This document shows positions 26,982 through 38,600 of a DNA stretch of 64,000 nucleotides, in pieces. Made by a program: the position numbers and the translations under genes. The notes under the pieces were generated by a model. It worked only from the letters and a program-made list of their open reading frames with translations, was not told the origin of the DNA and searched no databases. Source of the DNA: Bacteroidales bacterium (GTDB lineage: Bacteria; Bacteroidota; Bacteroidia; Bacteroidales; UBA3824); NCBI GenBank assembly GCA_016286055.1, contig JAEERW010000004.1:234485-298484 (forward strand), in the 5' to 3' direction. The first letter of the stretch is position 1. Every line of letters starts with the position of its first letter.

Positions 26982-29900
26982 ATGAAACATTTTCTACGAT
27001 TCTTTTTCGCCACAATCTCAACAATAATTTTCATTGGCAGCCAACAGTCATTTGCCGACGACAAAAAAACATACTCATTGTTTGACCCTGATTCCGGCGT
27101 TCTTACCTTCTATTACAAAGTGCCCTCCTCGGTAACAACGGCAAGCGAATATTATCACTACATTGGTGACAATTGGGAATACTCTTACAAAAACAAAAAA
27201 TATGCAAAAAACATCATTGAGGTGGTGTTCGACCACACATTCATCGACAGCAAACCCGACTTTCTGCGCTTATGGCTCAAAGAGCTGCCCAACTTAGAAA
27301 AAGTATCTGGCTGGAAGTACGTCAACTGGACAGGAAGCAAAATATCATCATTCAACGAAATGTTTCTCAACTGTAAAAAGCTCACCGACCTGGGCGACTT
27401 TGACAAAGTAAACAGCGAAAAAATTGACAAGATGCAAAGAATGTTTTCGGGATGCACATCGCTTAGATATGTCGACCTTTCATCTTTCAACACGTCGAAG
27501 GTCACCAATATGGAAGAAACGTTTTACAACTGCAAATTGCTCGAAGCCATATTTGTTGGCAACCAATGGAGCACAGCAAAAGTAAGCAGCTCATCTAATA
27601 TGTTTACAGGATGCACCAACCTCAAAGGCGCAGTTGCATATAATTCTAGCTACACCAACGATAAAACATACGCCACCACCTCAAAATATCTGTCAACAAA
27701 GTCAGAAGATTTTGTAGCCTACGCCTACTATCTCAACAATGTGCTCACATTTACATACAACGACAAGATAACCTGGAAATCGTACATCATCCCCTCTGGC
27801 AACACCACTCCGGGTTGGATCTCCGATCACGCAAAAGACATCAAAAAGGTAGTATTTGATAATACTTTCACATCAAACGTAAACCCGACGTCCACATACG
27901 AATGGTTTAGCGGATGTACCAACCTCACCGAGATAGCAGGTCTGCTCAATCTCAACACGAATGCCATAACCACCACATGTAAGATGTTTGCCGGCTGCAG
28001 TTCTTTGTTTGAAATCAAGTTCAGCACGAAAAACAACTACTTCCACAATGTGAAAAACTTCAACAATATGTTCGCAGGATGTTCGAGCCTGACAACCGTA
28101 GTGCTGCCTACGCGCAATGCGAAAACCTCAAGCACAATGACGGCAATGTTTTATAAATGCATATCTCTCTCGCTCGACTTTTTCAAAAATTACAACATCA
28201 CCAACGTTACAAGCATGAGCTATATGTTTGCGCAATGCAACCATCTTCAATCATTCACGTCGAACCTTTCCACATTCAAGATAGACAAAGCCACAGATAT
28301 GAGCTATATGTTTTACGCCTGCCCGAATCTTGAGGAGGCATATTTCCATCAGCCTTTGGCTACTCTCACAAACAGCAAGCACATGTTTCAAGACTGCGGA
28401 AAACTCAAAAGGGTATATTTTCTAAACGAAACCGCCACTTCGAAACTCACCAACACAGAATATATGTTCAGCGGCGACAAGGTGCTCGAAAGCATTGTTG
28501 TAGGCAGCAACAACAGCCTATACGTGGGCAATGTTACATCGTCGACCGATATGTTCGCCGACTGCCCGAAACTCAAAGGTGGCAGAGGCTCCACAGCCAC
28601 AGTCACCGACAAAACAATGGCACATATCGACAACGGGGAAACCGACAAAGGTCTCTACTCGCCATACCAGTCAAAAATCACATATGTGCTCAACGGCGGC
28701 ACTGCGGCTTCGGGAAATCCATCTGTTTACAACTTTGACCAAAGCTACACTATCAAAAAACCGACAAAGGCGAACTATTCGTTTGCCGGATGGACCTGCA
28801 GCGGAGGATTAACAATAACCACACCTACACCAAGCCTCACCATAAAAGAAGGCACAGCCAGCGACCTTGTGCTCACAGCACACTGGCGTATCGACATATC
28901 CACTTACAGCAGCATCACTATGTCGCTGTCGTCGGAAACATACACAGGCAAAACCGTAAATGTAGTGGTAAAAGACCAAAACAAAGTACTCACCGAAGGC
29001 ACCGACTACAAACTGCTGACGTCGTACACAATTCAAAACGCAGGAACATACAGCTTTAAAATACAAGGACTTGGCGATTACGACGGTCAAAAAACCGTGT
29101 CACTTACATTGAGAGGAGCACCCCTTACCGTAACCACCAAAAACGCAGAAAAATACTACGGCGACCCTGACCCAAAGTTCAGCTACACTGTTCAAGGATT
29201 CTTAAACGCCGACACATACACATTTGAAACATATCGCGACGCCAACGAAAACGTTGGCAGCTACCCGATCAAGGTGGTGACACCTACATCAGGTCTTCAA
29301 AACTACCAACTCAACACTGTATACGGCAACCTCACCATCAAGAAAAAGGAACTGACCATCATACCCGACGAACTGTCGAAACAGTATGGCACGGCAGACC
29401 CGATACTAACCTTCCAAGCTCCCGACCTTATATCTGGCGATGTGCTCTCTGGCAACCTAACAAGGAAGGCTGGCGAAGATGTGGGACAGTACGAATATGT
29501 AAGCAACCTCACCAACGCTAACTACAACATTTCAGTAGCGCCGGTAAAATTCACCATCACACCTAAAACCGTTGTGTCGCCAACAATAGTATTTGATTCT
29601 GATCTAACGATATACACTGGTCAGGCTGTGGAAGTAGGCGTAAAACTCTACGACAACGGCAAACTGATACCCTCTTCGGAATACACAGTAACTTACACCA
29701 ACAATATCAACAAAGGCACTGCCACCGCCACTATTAACGACGTGGCTGGCGGCAACTATATAATCAACACTGTTTCAGGAAATTTTCAAATAGTAGACAA
29801 AAACGAAGCCTACAAGGTAACATACATAACCAACGGACACGGACCCGAAAACAAGGTGGTATATGTAGCCAAAAACTCAAAAATAACATTGCCCGCCGAT

Positions 29901-30998
29901 ATGACTGCCGAAGGTTACACACTTGAAGGAATATTCAAAGACCCCGCGTTCAATTACGAATGGATATTTGCCGACTACTCTGTAACGAACGACATTACAC
30001 TCTACGCAAAATGGACTGTAAACAAATACAACCTTTCGTTTTATGTAGACGGTGTTTTGGCAGAATCTTCCGAAGTGGAATACGGTTCTGAGATTACAGC
30101 ATACGCCGTTGCTCCGCGAGAGGGTTACACTTTTGCATGGCTCAACGAAATACCTGCCACAATGCCTGCCCAAGACACCCAAATCAACGGCATATTCACC
30201 ATCAACACCCACAATGTGGTCTATATTGTTGACGGAGAGACCTACAGCACCTTTGAAACCGAGTATGGACAACCCATAACCGTAATAGCCGAGCCCGCCC
30301 CAAAAACAGGATATGTATTTTCGGGATGGAGCACCGCACCCTCAACCATGCCCGACAACGATGTGGAAATCATCGGAAACTATATTCCAAACAAGCACAA
30401 GCTCGTATTTAAGGAAGGCTCAAAAGTTTTAAAAACCATCAACGATTTTGAAGTGGGTAAAAGCATAGCTTCTGTGCTTCCCACCAAAGACCATTACAAA
30501 TTCTCTTTCACAGTGCCCGAATCGGGGTTGCTCATGCCCGACTACGACCTTACAATCACTGGCACATGGGTTATCCGCAAACACTACGTAATCTACTATG
30601 TTGACGGCAAAAAATATCAGACTGTCGCATACGAATACGGCGCTGCCATCTCCCCGATAGCCACTCCCAACAACAAAGAAGGCTTTACATTTTCGGGATG
30701 GAGCGATATTCCTGCTATTATGGGCGACGACGATATTGAGGTAGAAGGTAAATATATTGCCAACCCCACTACCAGCGTGATGGAAATCAACGCCGACAAC
30801 ACCGGCACTAAGGTATGGGCTTACAACCGCACCGTATATATCGAAACGTCACCCGACACCAAATACTCAATCGTAGACCTTCAGGGACGCGTGCTTACAA
30901 CCTCATCAACAAAATCTTCTCACGAAGAAATCAGCATTGCAAAACAAGGCGTTATCATTGTGATAATCAATAATAAATCGTACAAACTTTCATTATAA
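26982..30998 (+). CDS. Giant BspA-like surface adhesin 1 (LRR, MBG, InlB-B-type repeats, T9SS-like tail)
   Basis: A 1338-residue exported protein. Signal peptide at 1-25. Residues about 27-560 form BspA-type leucine-rich repeats (DUF285), about a dozen units with MFxGCxxL cores, split by a second cap-like segment near 240-310. A Listeria-Bacteroides repeat starts near 563 (ITYVLNGG), an Ig-like strand domain near 640, two MBG domains near 712 and 788 (YYGDPDP and QYGTADP motifs), another Ig-like domain near 872, and five 60-residue Flg_new/InlB-B-type repeats from 942 (FSGWxxxPxxMPDxDVxIxG). The last 63 residues (from KVWAYNRTVYIE) resemble a T9SS type A sorting domain. BspA proteins bind host proteins or other bacteria; binding here is inferred. 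No terminator follows, so read-through into the next copy is possible. Confidence 0.85.
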   Translation: MKHFLRFFFATISTIIFIGSQQSFADDKKTYSLFDPDSGVLTFYYKVPSSVTTASEYYHYIGDNWEYSYKNKKYAKNIIEVVFDHTFIDSKPDFLRLWLKELPNLEKVSGWKYVNWTGSKISSFNEMFLNCKKLTDLGDFDKVNSEKIDKMQRMFSGCTSLRYVDLSSFNTSKVTNMEETFYNCKLLEAIFVGNQWSTAKVSSSSNMFTGCTNLKGAVAYNSSYTNDKTYATTSKYLSTKSEDFVAYAYYLNNVLTFTYNDKITWKSYIIPSGNTTPGWISDHAKDIKKVVFDNTFTSNVNPTSTYEWFSGCTNLTEIAGLLNLNTNAITTTCKMFAGCSSLFEIKFSTKNNYFHNVKNFNNMFAGCSSLTTVVLPTRNAKTSSTMTAMFYKCISLSLDFFKNYNITNVTSMSYMFAQCNHLQSFTSNLSTFKIDKATDMSYMFYACPNLEEAYFHQPLATLTNSKHMFQDCGKLKRVYFLNETATSKLTNTEYMFSGDKVLESIVVGSNNSLYVGNVTSSTDMFADCPKLKGGRGSTATVTDKTMAHIDNGETDKGLYSPYQSKITYVLNGGTAASGNPSVYNFDQSYTIKKPTKANYSFAGWTCSGGLTITTPTPSLTIKEGTASDLVLTAHWRIDISTYSSITMSLSSETYTGKTVNVVVKDQNKVLTEGTDYKLLTSYTIQNAGTYSFKIQGLGDYDGQKTVSLTLRGAPLTVTTKNAEKYYGDPDPKFSYTVQGFLNADTYTFETYRDANENVGSYPIKVVTPTSGLQNYQLNTVYGNLTIKKKELTIIPDELSKQYGTADPILTFQAPDLISGDVLSGNLTRKAGEDVGQYEYVSNLTNANYNISVAPVKFTITPKTVVSPTIVFDSDLTIYTGQAVEVGVKLYDNGKLIPSSEYTVTYTNNINKGTATATINDVAGGNYIINTVSGNFQIVDKNEAYKVTYITNGHGPENKVVYVAKNSKITLPADMTAEGYTLEGIFKDPAFNYEWIFADYSVTNDITLYAKWTVNKYNLSFYVDGVLAESSEVEYGSEITAYAVAPREGYTFAWLNEIPATMPAQDTQINGIFTINTHNVVYIVDGETYSTFETEYGQPITVIAEPAPKTGYVFSGWSTAPSTMPDNDVEIIGNYIPNKHKLVFKEGSKVLKTINDFEVGKSIASVLPTKDHYKFSFTVPESGLLMPDYDLTITGTWVIRKHYVIYYVDGKKYQTVAYEYGAAISPIATPNNKEGFTFSGWSDIPAIMGDDDIEVEGKYIANPTTSVMEINADNTGTKVWAYNRTVYIETSPDTKYSIVDLQGRVLTTSSTKSSHEEISIAKQGVIIVIINNKSYKLSL

Positions 30999-31073
30999 TA
31001 ATTTATTTTTTCATATTTGCACCATAGTTGCAACTATTAATAGGATTTAATTATTAAAACGTTTATTTTTGTT

Positions 31074-34000
31074 ATGAAAAAACATTTTTTCGCATTTTTA
31101 GTGCTGATAGCGCTATGCCTGTTTGGAGGCAATGCAAATGCCATTGTAAAAACTTATTCCTATTTTAACACTTCTAAAAAAACACTAACATTCTATTATA
31201 ATGCAGATGGCGTTCCATCCAACATTCAGAACAGCTCATATACGTACGCCATTGGCGACAACTGGGAACATAGCTATAGCAACGACACATACGCCAACCA
31301 AATTGAGAGAGTAGTTTTTGACAAATCATTGAAAGTAAAAGAAGTAAAATGGATTCAAAAATGGTTTCGCGGGCTCAAGAACCTCAAAAGTGTAACTGGA
31401 TTTGAATATATCAACCCCACCGAAACCACCAACTTAGAAGAAATGTTCAAGGGCTGTACAAGCTTGCAACAACTCTACGACTTCAACCAATTCAACACAA
31501 GCAATGTAAAAAAAATGAACAGCATGTTCGAAGGCTGCACAAGCCTTGAATACGTTGACTTTACCGGACTCGATCTCTCTAAGGTAACAACTATGAATTA
31601 TATGTTCAAGGGTTGTACGAAACTTAGGGTTGTAGATCTCAGAGGATGCTCCACAGCATCACTCACTTACGCCGAAGGAACATTCTACGGCTGCTCAAAC
31701 CTTGAGACGATTTTCGCAACTACCTCATGGATAAGTCCGAGCAACTCCAATAACGGCTTGGATATGTTTACAGGCTGCACAAAGTTAAGAGCCAAGGAGA
31801 AATACAATCCGTCGTGGACCAGCAGCTATTTCGCCTCTGGTTCTTATTACTTCACAATAGACATGAGGAGTTCCTACCCTGTTGAAAGTTACGCCAGATT
31901 CTACAACGACGGCACACTCACATTCTACAACAACAAATACCGTTCGCCATACGAAGCCGACTACTCGCTCAACTCCAACACTCAAGTTCCTAAATGGATA
32001 GAGAAACACCAAACTGCAATTAAAAAAGTGGTGTTTGACATTAGTTTTAGCAACATTTACCCTACAACCTGCTTTGATTGGTTTAGCGGCTGCTCAAACC
32101 TCACAACAATAGAGGGCATTCAGAACTTCAAACTATCCGCGAGCAAAACATGCGAAAAGATGTTCTACGGATGTTCGGCACTTACCACACTCGACCTTTC
32201 CTCTACAGCTATCACGGCTGCTAGCAACCTCAACTATATGTTCGACGGCTGCACCAAACTATCATCTTTGAAAATGCCACAACGCTATGCGACAACTAGC
32301 TGCACAATGAAACAAATGTTTGGAAGCTGCACGTCATTAAAATCAGACGACTTCTTAAACACATTCTCCACTGCTGGAGCCACCGATATGTCGTATATGT
32401 TTTATAATTGTACTGGACTTACCAAGATTACAGACAGCGGCACCGCCAGCAAATACCTTGTTACAAGCTCTGCCACCGACCTTGGCTCTATGTTTCGCGA
32501 TTGTTCAAATCTTACCGACGTGTCGGTGACAAAGCTTTTCGATGCTCCAAATGTAACATCCACGGCTTATATGTTCGCCAACTGTTCAAATTTGAACTAC
32601 ATATTTCTCGGATGCACTTCCACCGCATCTTTTGATATGTCGAATGTTACAAATATCCAAAGTATGTTCGCCGGGTGTGGAAAACTCAAAGCAATTTTTG
32701 TAAAAAATGATTGGAACACCAGCAAAGTGTCCTCATATTCCAAATGTTTTGAAGGCGACGTTTATCTCAAAGGCTGCAACGGCACATCGTACAGTTCTGC
32801 TTACATTGGCAAAACATACGCACGAATCGACAAACCAGGAACCAAAGGCTATCTTTCCACATACAAATCCAAAATCACATACATTAATTGTCCCTCGACA
32901 TATTATAGTTCGTCATACACCGACTTCACAGCCGACAAAGAGAAGACAATCGCCGACCCGACACGCAACGGACACGTATTTCAAGGTTGGACAGGCACGG
33001 GACTTTCTTCTTATACCAAAAAACTGATACTCCCCATCTATAGTTCTGGCGACAGAGAATACACAGCCAACTGGCTCAAAGACCTTTCGTACAGCTATTA
33101 CCATATACAAGCAACGCCGTCGTCATACACATATACCGGCGAGGAAATCTCCTACACAATCACAATAGACGGCACACCCCTGGAATATGGCAAAGACTAC
33201 AACTCTAGTGTCAGCACTGTTAAGAACGCCGACACATACACTATTGCAATCTCAGGCATAACTGAAAATGGATACATCAACACAAGAAGTGTGTCATTCA
33301 CCATCAGTCACAAAACTGTTACAGTAACTCCCGACGCCATTTCCAAAACCTACGGAGATACCGACCCGGCTAAGATTACATACACATACACAGGTTTCTG
33401 CGGTAGCGACGGATTCACTTCCGCGCCCGTATTTAAGCGAGCTACCGGTGAGAATGTGGGAGAATACTCTTATTCTTTAAACACAAGTCCGAAATATAAC
33501 AGCAACTACTATGCTTCATACGACTACTCCAACAAGTTCACCATCCGTCCCAAACCAATCACGGTAACACCTGCTATAATATCAAAAACCTACGGAGATG
33601 TTGACCCCGAGATAACATACTCTGCCAACGGACTTATCAACTCCGACAAGCTCAGCGGAGCACTTTCGCGCGAAGAGGGCGAAAACGTGGGCGAATACAG
33701 CGTAACTATCGGAACGCTCAAAAATGCAAATTACGACATCAGCGTTGCCGACGTCAAGTTTTCTATCATACCCAAGACCTTGACCACCCCCACTATCGTT
33801 ACCGAATCTGAGGTTTATCCCTACACCGGCAGCGAAATCATTCCTGCGGTATCGCTCTACGACAACGGCAAGCTAATCGACCCGTCGGAATACACCGTGA
33901 CTATTTCTAACAACAACGGCATCGGCAACGGACTAATCACCATCACCGACAATCCGGGCGGCAACTACTACGTTTCGGGCAAAGGCTCTTTCCAGATTGT

Positions 34001-35372
34001 AGACCAGAGCCAAGCCTATAAGGTAACAATCAAATCGTCGGGTGTGCCCAACGCCGAAGACAAAATGCTGTATGCCATCAAAAACCAACCCCTCAACGCT
34101 CCTATCGACTTTGCTTTTGATGGATACACACTCTTAGGCGTATACAAAGATGCAACTATGCTCCAACCGTTTACATTCGGTTCCGACATTGTGGACGGAA
34201 ACATCACACTCTACGCCAACTGGCTTATCAACAGCCACACACTTGAATTTGTGGTAGACGGCACTACGGTTTCGTCAGAAACTGTAAATTACGGCGCAGA
34301 AATCACCGCTCCCGAACCTGCAGAACAAACAGGATACACATTTGCATGGATCGACGAAATACCTGCCACCATGCCCGACAACGACCTCACAATCAACGGC
34401 GCATACACAGCAAACGTTTACCGTCTGGTATACAAGCTCGACGGCGCTGAATACCACGCCGAAGACAAGGAATACGGCGCATCGATAACAGCACTTGCAA
34501 GTCCCGCTTCTCGCAACGGATACAAGTTCTCCGGCTGGAGCTCAATACCCTCCACCATGCCCGACAAAGACGTGGAAATCAACGGCAGCTACGTACCAAA
34601 CAAGCACACTGTTAAATTCATCACCTTCGACGAAGAGTTCTTAGTAGAAACAGCCTACAACGTAAATATCTCATCGATACTGCCCAACAAAGACGGTTAC
34701 AGGTTTGTGCCTAAAGCAGGATCTCCCACCACCGTGCCCGACTACGACCTCACTATCGAAGGCAAATTTGAAGTCCGCACATACGCCATCAAATATATTG
34801 TAGACAACCAGGTTTACAAAACAGTGGATCTCTATCTCGGCGACAAAATCAAAGTGATAGCCGCTCCCACAAAAACCGGTCACACATTCTCCGGCTGGAG
34901 CGAGGCACCTGCCAAAATGCCCGCCAAAGATATTGAAATCACTGGCGAGTTTATTATCAACCAGCACACCATCACCTACTACATCGATGGCGAGGTGTTC
35001 AAAACCGTGACAGTTAGCTACGGCAGCAGAATACACGCACCCTCAGCGCCTTACAAATCTGGATTGAAATTCTCTGGCTGGGGCGAAATTCCCGCAACCA
35101 TGCCCGACAAAGACCTCCAGATTCGCGGCACATACTCAAGCACAACCCCCGTGGCTGAAGTAGCTGACCAAAACAACACCGCAAAAGTATGGGCATACAA
35201 CCACACCATCTATATCGAAACCGCTCCCGACACCAAATACACCATCATCGACCTCCAAGGCCATGTAATAACAACTTCAACTACAAAATCTACACACGAA
35301 GAGGTACACACCAACCAATCAGGCATACTGATTGTTAAAATTGAAAACCAAACATTTAAATTGGCATTGTAA
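31074..35372 (+). CDS. Giant BspA-like surface adhesin 2
   Basis: A paralogue of 1432 residues with a signal peptide (MKKHFFAFLVLIALCLFGGN). BspA LRR units fill about 30-595, with the second cap near 260-330; this copy has the most regular LRRs, with repeated YMFxGCxxL units. A Listeria-Bacteroides-like repeat is near 600, an Ig-like domain near 683, MBG domains near 745 and 825 (TYGDTDP, TYGDVDP), an Ig-like domain near 911, and six Flg_new/InlB-B-type repeats from 979. The tail from about 1369 starts KVWAYNHTIYIE. The last B-repeat (YKSGLKFSGWG) is nearly the same as that of adhesin 4, while the tail DNA is nearly the same as adhesin 3. A strong terminator follows, so adhesins 1 and 2 may share a transcript. 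Confidence 0.85.
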   Translation: MKKHFFAFLVLIALCLFGGNANAIVKTYSYFNTSKKTLTFYYNADGVPSNIQNSSYTYAIGDNWEHSYSNDTYANQIERVVFDKSLKVKEVKWIQKWFRGLKNLKSVTGFEYINPTETTNLEEMFKGCTSLQQLYDFNQFNTSNVKKMNSMFEGCTSLEYVDFTGLDLSKVTTMNYMFKGCTKLRVVDLRGCSTASLTYAEGTFYGCSNLETIFATTSWISPSNSNNGLDMFTGCTKLRAKEKYNPSWTSSYFASGSYYFTIDMRSSYPVESYARFYNDGTLTFYNNKYRSPYEADYSLNSNTQVPKWIEKHQTAIKKVVFDISFSNIYPTTCFDWFSGCSNLTTIEGIQNFKLSASKTCEKMFYGCSALTTLDLSSTAITAASNLNYMFDGCTKLSSLKMPQRYATTSCTMKQMFGSCTSLKSDDFLNTFSTAGATDMSYMFYNCTGLTKITDSGTASKYLVTSSATDLGSMFRDCSNLTDVSVTKLFDAPNVTSTAYMFANCSNLNYIFLGCTSTASFDMSNVTNIQSMFAGCGKLKAIFVKNDWNTSKVSSYSKCFEGDVYLKGCNGTSYSSAYIGKTYARIDKPGTKGYLSTYKSKITYINCPSTYYSSSYTDFTADKEKTIADPTRNGHVFQGWTGTGLSSYTKKLILPIYSSGDREYTANWLKDLSYSYYHIQATPSSYTYTGEEISYTITIDGTPLEYGKDYNSSVSTVKNADTYTIAISGITENGYINTRSVSFTISHKTVTVTPDAISKTYGDTDPAKITYTYTGFCGSDGFTSAPVFKRATGENVGEYSYSLNTSPKYNSNYYASYDYSNKFTIRPKPITVTPAIISKTYGDVDPEITYSANGLINSDKLSGALSREEGENVGEYSVTIGTLKNANYDISVADVKFSIIPKTLTTPTIVTESEVYPYTGSEIIPAVSLYDNGKLIDPSEYTVTISNNNGIGNGLITITDNPGGNYYVSGKGSFQIVDQSQAYKVTIKSSGVPNAEDKMLYAIKNQPLNAPIDFAFDGYTLLGVYKDATMLQPFTFGSDIVDGNITLYANWLINSHTLEFVVDGTTVSSETVNYGAEITAPEPAEQTGYTFAWIDEIPATMPDNDLTINGAYTANVYRLVYKLDGAEYHAEDKEYGASITALASPASRNGYKFSGWSSIPSTMPDKDVEINGSYVPNKHTVKFITFDEEFLVETAYNVNISSILPNKDGYRFVPKAGSPTTVPDYDLTIEGKFEVRTYAIKYIVDNQVYKTVDLYLGDKIKVIAAPTKTGHTFSGWSEAPAKMPAKDIEITGEFIINQHTITYYIDGEVFKTVTVSYGSRIHAPSAPYKSGLKFSGWGEIPATMPDKDLQIRGTYSSTTPVAEVADQNNTAKVWAYNHTIYIETAPDTKYTIIDLQGHVITTSTTKSTHEEVHTNQSGILIVKIENQTFKLAL

Positions 35373-35388
35373 ATACGCTAATTGTAGT

Positions 35389-35417
35389 GTAGAGACGTCA
35401 TAATATGGCGTCTCTAC
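35389..35417. repeat. Dispersed palindromic repeat, copy B
   Basis: GTAGAGACG at 35389-35397 and CGTCTCTAC at 35409-35417 form a perfect 9-bp inverted repeat around an 11-base loop, just downstream of adhesin 2. It matches the elements at 22541, 49021, 61219 and 61274. Confidence 0.65.
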
Positions 35418-35423
35418 CCATAA

Positions 35424-35464
35424 ACACCGCCCTGTAAAAAAATCACAGGGCGGTGTTTTTTTTT
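35424..35464 (+). terminator. Strong rho-independent terminator after adhesin 2
   Basis: ACACCGCCCTGT at 35424-35435 pairs perfectly with ACAGGGCGGTGT at 35445-35456 around a 9-base A-rich loop, followed by a run of nine T. Confidence 0.9.
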
Positions 35465-35602
35465 AACCGAAAATTCATTTCACTTTTGCCTAATGTTTCC
35501 AACTATATATAGGAATTATTAACTTTTAATATTTAACAACAATTATTAAACTTTCTTAACATGAAAAGTGAGATTATAAAACATTTTTCGGGAGGGGGCA
35601 GA

Positions 35603-38600
35603 ATGCGCTTTCTCCTTATATTTGCCTTTGCTATTGCGGCTATGCTCTGCCATACAACTGCGGCATGGGCTGCGGACCCTGTATACGATGTGCAGTGGAC
35701 AGAATGGAATCCGTCAACAGGTGTGCTTACCCTAAAAGCTGGTAAATCGGGAGAAGCCGGTGTACCAACTGCCACATCTGGTAATATTTGGCGGTGCGAC
35801 GAAGCTAACAACGGATGGCAGACTAGGAAAACTGGCATAGTAAACAAAATAAAACGTTTTACCATCGACAAATCTTACTATTTTTTTCCTACACAGAGTA
35901 TCAACTATTTCTTTAGAGATATGACTTCGCTTGAGCGTGTTGACGGATTAGAATATATATCTCTTAGAAACCTCACAAACGATGACCTCAGCGGATTATT
36001 TAAAAACTGCACCAACCTAAAAATTATCCAAGGTATGGAGTCTTGGTCGTATTCTCCTGACTATATATACGAGATGTTCTATGGCTGCGAAAGCCTGCTG
36101 TGGGTTGATATCAGCGGTATCACAACAGGCTACGTAATAAATATGAACAAGATGTTCTACAACTGCAAAAACCTCCGGAAGGTATGGGTATACTATTCTG
36201 ATTTCAACAAATTCTATCACGGCACCTACGACCAAATGTTCATAGGCTGCTACAACAATGCAGTAGGAATGTTTGAGTATATGCCGACAGACAAAAAAGA
36301 AGAAATGTATGCCATAAAATACGATAATGAGCTATATTTTTTCAACGATAAGCACAAATTAGCAGGCTATTCATATTGCTACTCGCTAAACGAGGGAACA
36401 AATACTCCGGGTTGGAGCGAGGATGCTTCCTCCATCACAAAAGTGGTTTTTGCAAAAAGTATTAGGAAGAAAGAGCGATCTTTGTTTTATTATTACCAAA
36501 TCAGCCCCAAAAGTTTCTATATGTGGTTTTATAATGCCTCCAACCTAACCGAAATAGAAGGCTGGGATAGGGTAATCGGAGCTGATTTAGGAAATGCCTC
36601 CTATATGTTCTATGGCTGCTCCAAACTTAAAACCGACCAAGTGCAAGGGCTTTTTAGTAGAGATATTAGGTTCTCGTCCTCTTGCAAAGATTTTAGCTAT
36701 ATGTTCTATAATTGCTCGCAACTAAACGGAAGATTGTCGCTCCAGAGCACTTCTTATGAATACAGTCAAATATACCATGCTGAAAACCTCAGCTATATGT
36801 TTTATGGGTGCAAAAACCTTGAGGAAATCCAATTTGGGGAATGTCGAAAAAAATATTCAAATTCCACAACCATACTGCCGCTAAGATACACCACAAGTAT
36901 GTTTGAAGGCTGCGAAAAATTAAAGAGGCTGCTTATGTGTAGTGGTGATGAATTAGATCTTACCGATGTAACAGAATCAACTAATATGTTCAAAGGTTGC
37001 AGCCGTCTTGTAGGCGGCTGCGGCACTCAGTTTAACGCCTCGTACCCCACCGACAAAACATACGCCAAGGTCGACGAAGTGGACTACAGATCTTACAAAG
37101 ATATCCGCTTCACTAAAGGATACTTTTCTTTATATAAGTATCGCATAAACGTTACACCCAATTTCGGTGGCGTAATACCTGATTATACTCCCAATGACTA
37201 CTATTCCACCTACCGTAGCTGCGACGACCCAGAGATTGAGTTTACAATATCATTCGCTAACGAAAACCTTCCTGCCCGTGGAATGTCGTTTAAGAGACTC
37301 GATTGTGTGGGTGGCTATCCTTATGTAGGTAGCACCTATAGCTACAAAGTAAAGATTCCAACAGGCGTTTACGGAGATGTTACCATAGTGCCCATATTAG
37401 CAACCTCTATGACGAGCAAAAATATGATTGTAAAGCCTGAACGCGAAACCTACGACGGCAAAGACGTTCAACTTGTGGTTCAATGGGGCTCCGATTACTA
37501 CACCCTTGAGAAAGGCACCGACTATACACTTACCTCAATCACTCCAGACGGCAAGATAAATAAAGCCGGCAACTACCAAGTGGCTCTTCAAGGTAAGGGC
37601 GATAACTACACTGGCTCTAAGACATTTACCGTAACACTCAACCCCGCCGAAATAACCGTTACACCCAAGCCTGCTGAAAAAACCTACGGCGACACCGACC
37701 CCGATATAGAATACACAGTTGAGGGATTGATCGGTTCCGATGTGCTAACTGGCGCACTATCTTACGACAAGACTCAAGGCGAAAACGCTGGTACACACAA
37801 AATTACATTAGGCACGCTCGCCAACTCAAACTACAATATCACTGTGGCAGATGTTGATTTTACAATAAAATCTAAGAAGGTAACAAACCTCGTCATCACC
37901 ACTGAATCGGCACAATACCCCTACACAGGAGGCGAAATTAAGCCTGTTGTGGCTGTGTACGACGGCATAACACTGATTCCATCGTCGGAATACACGGTGT
38001 CGTACAAAAATAACAAAGAGATAGGCGATGGCAAGATAATAATCACCGACAACCCGGGCGGCAACTACGAAGTATCTGGCAGCGGCACATTCCAAATTGT
38101 AGATCAAAGCGAAGCTTACACCGTAACCGTCAACTACATTGACTTTGAAGGCACAACCCAGAAAACACTCTACGTAATCAAAAACGAAAAACTGTCGCCA
38201 ACTATTTTAAAAGAAGAGGGCTACACTTTATTAGGTGTCTACAACGACGAGGAATGCAACAACGAATTCAATTTCAACATCGCCATCACATCCGACAATA
38301 CTGTGCTTTACGCCAAATGGAAAATAAATCAGCACAGACTGATACTCACGGTTGAAGGTACAGAAATTGTGAATAAACTTGTAAACTACGGTTCGGAAAT
38401 CATCATACCCAACCAAGCCGATATTGAAGGCAAATCTTTAGTTTGGGATATATACATACCACAAACGATGCCCGATAATGACCTTACTGCTTTAGGTACA
38501 TACGTAACTAACAAGCACACAATAACATATACCGTAGACGGATTAGAATATAAAAAGCTAACTGGAGTGGAATACGGCACACCAATAGAAATTGAAGGTG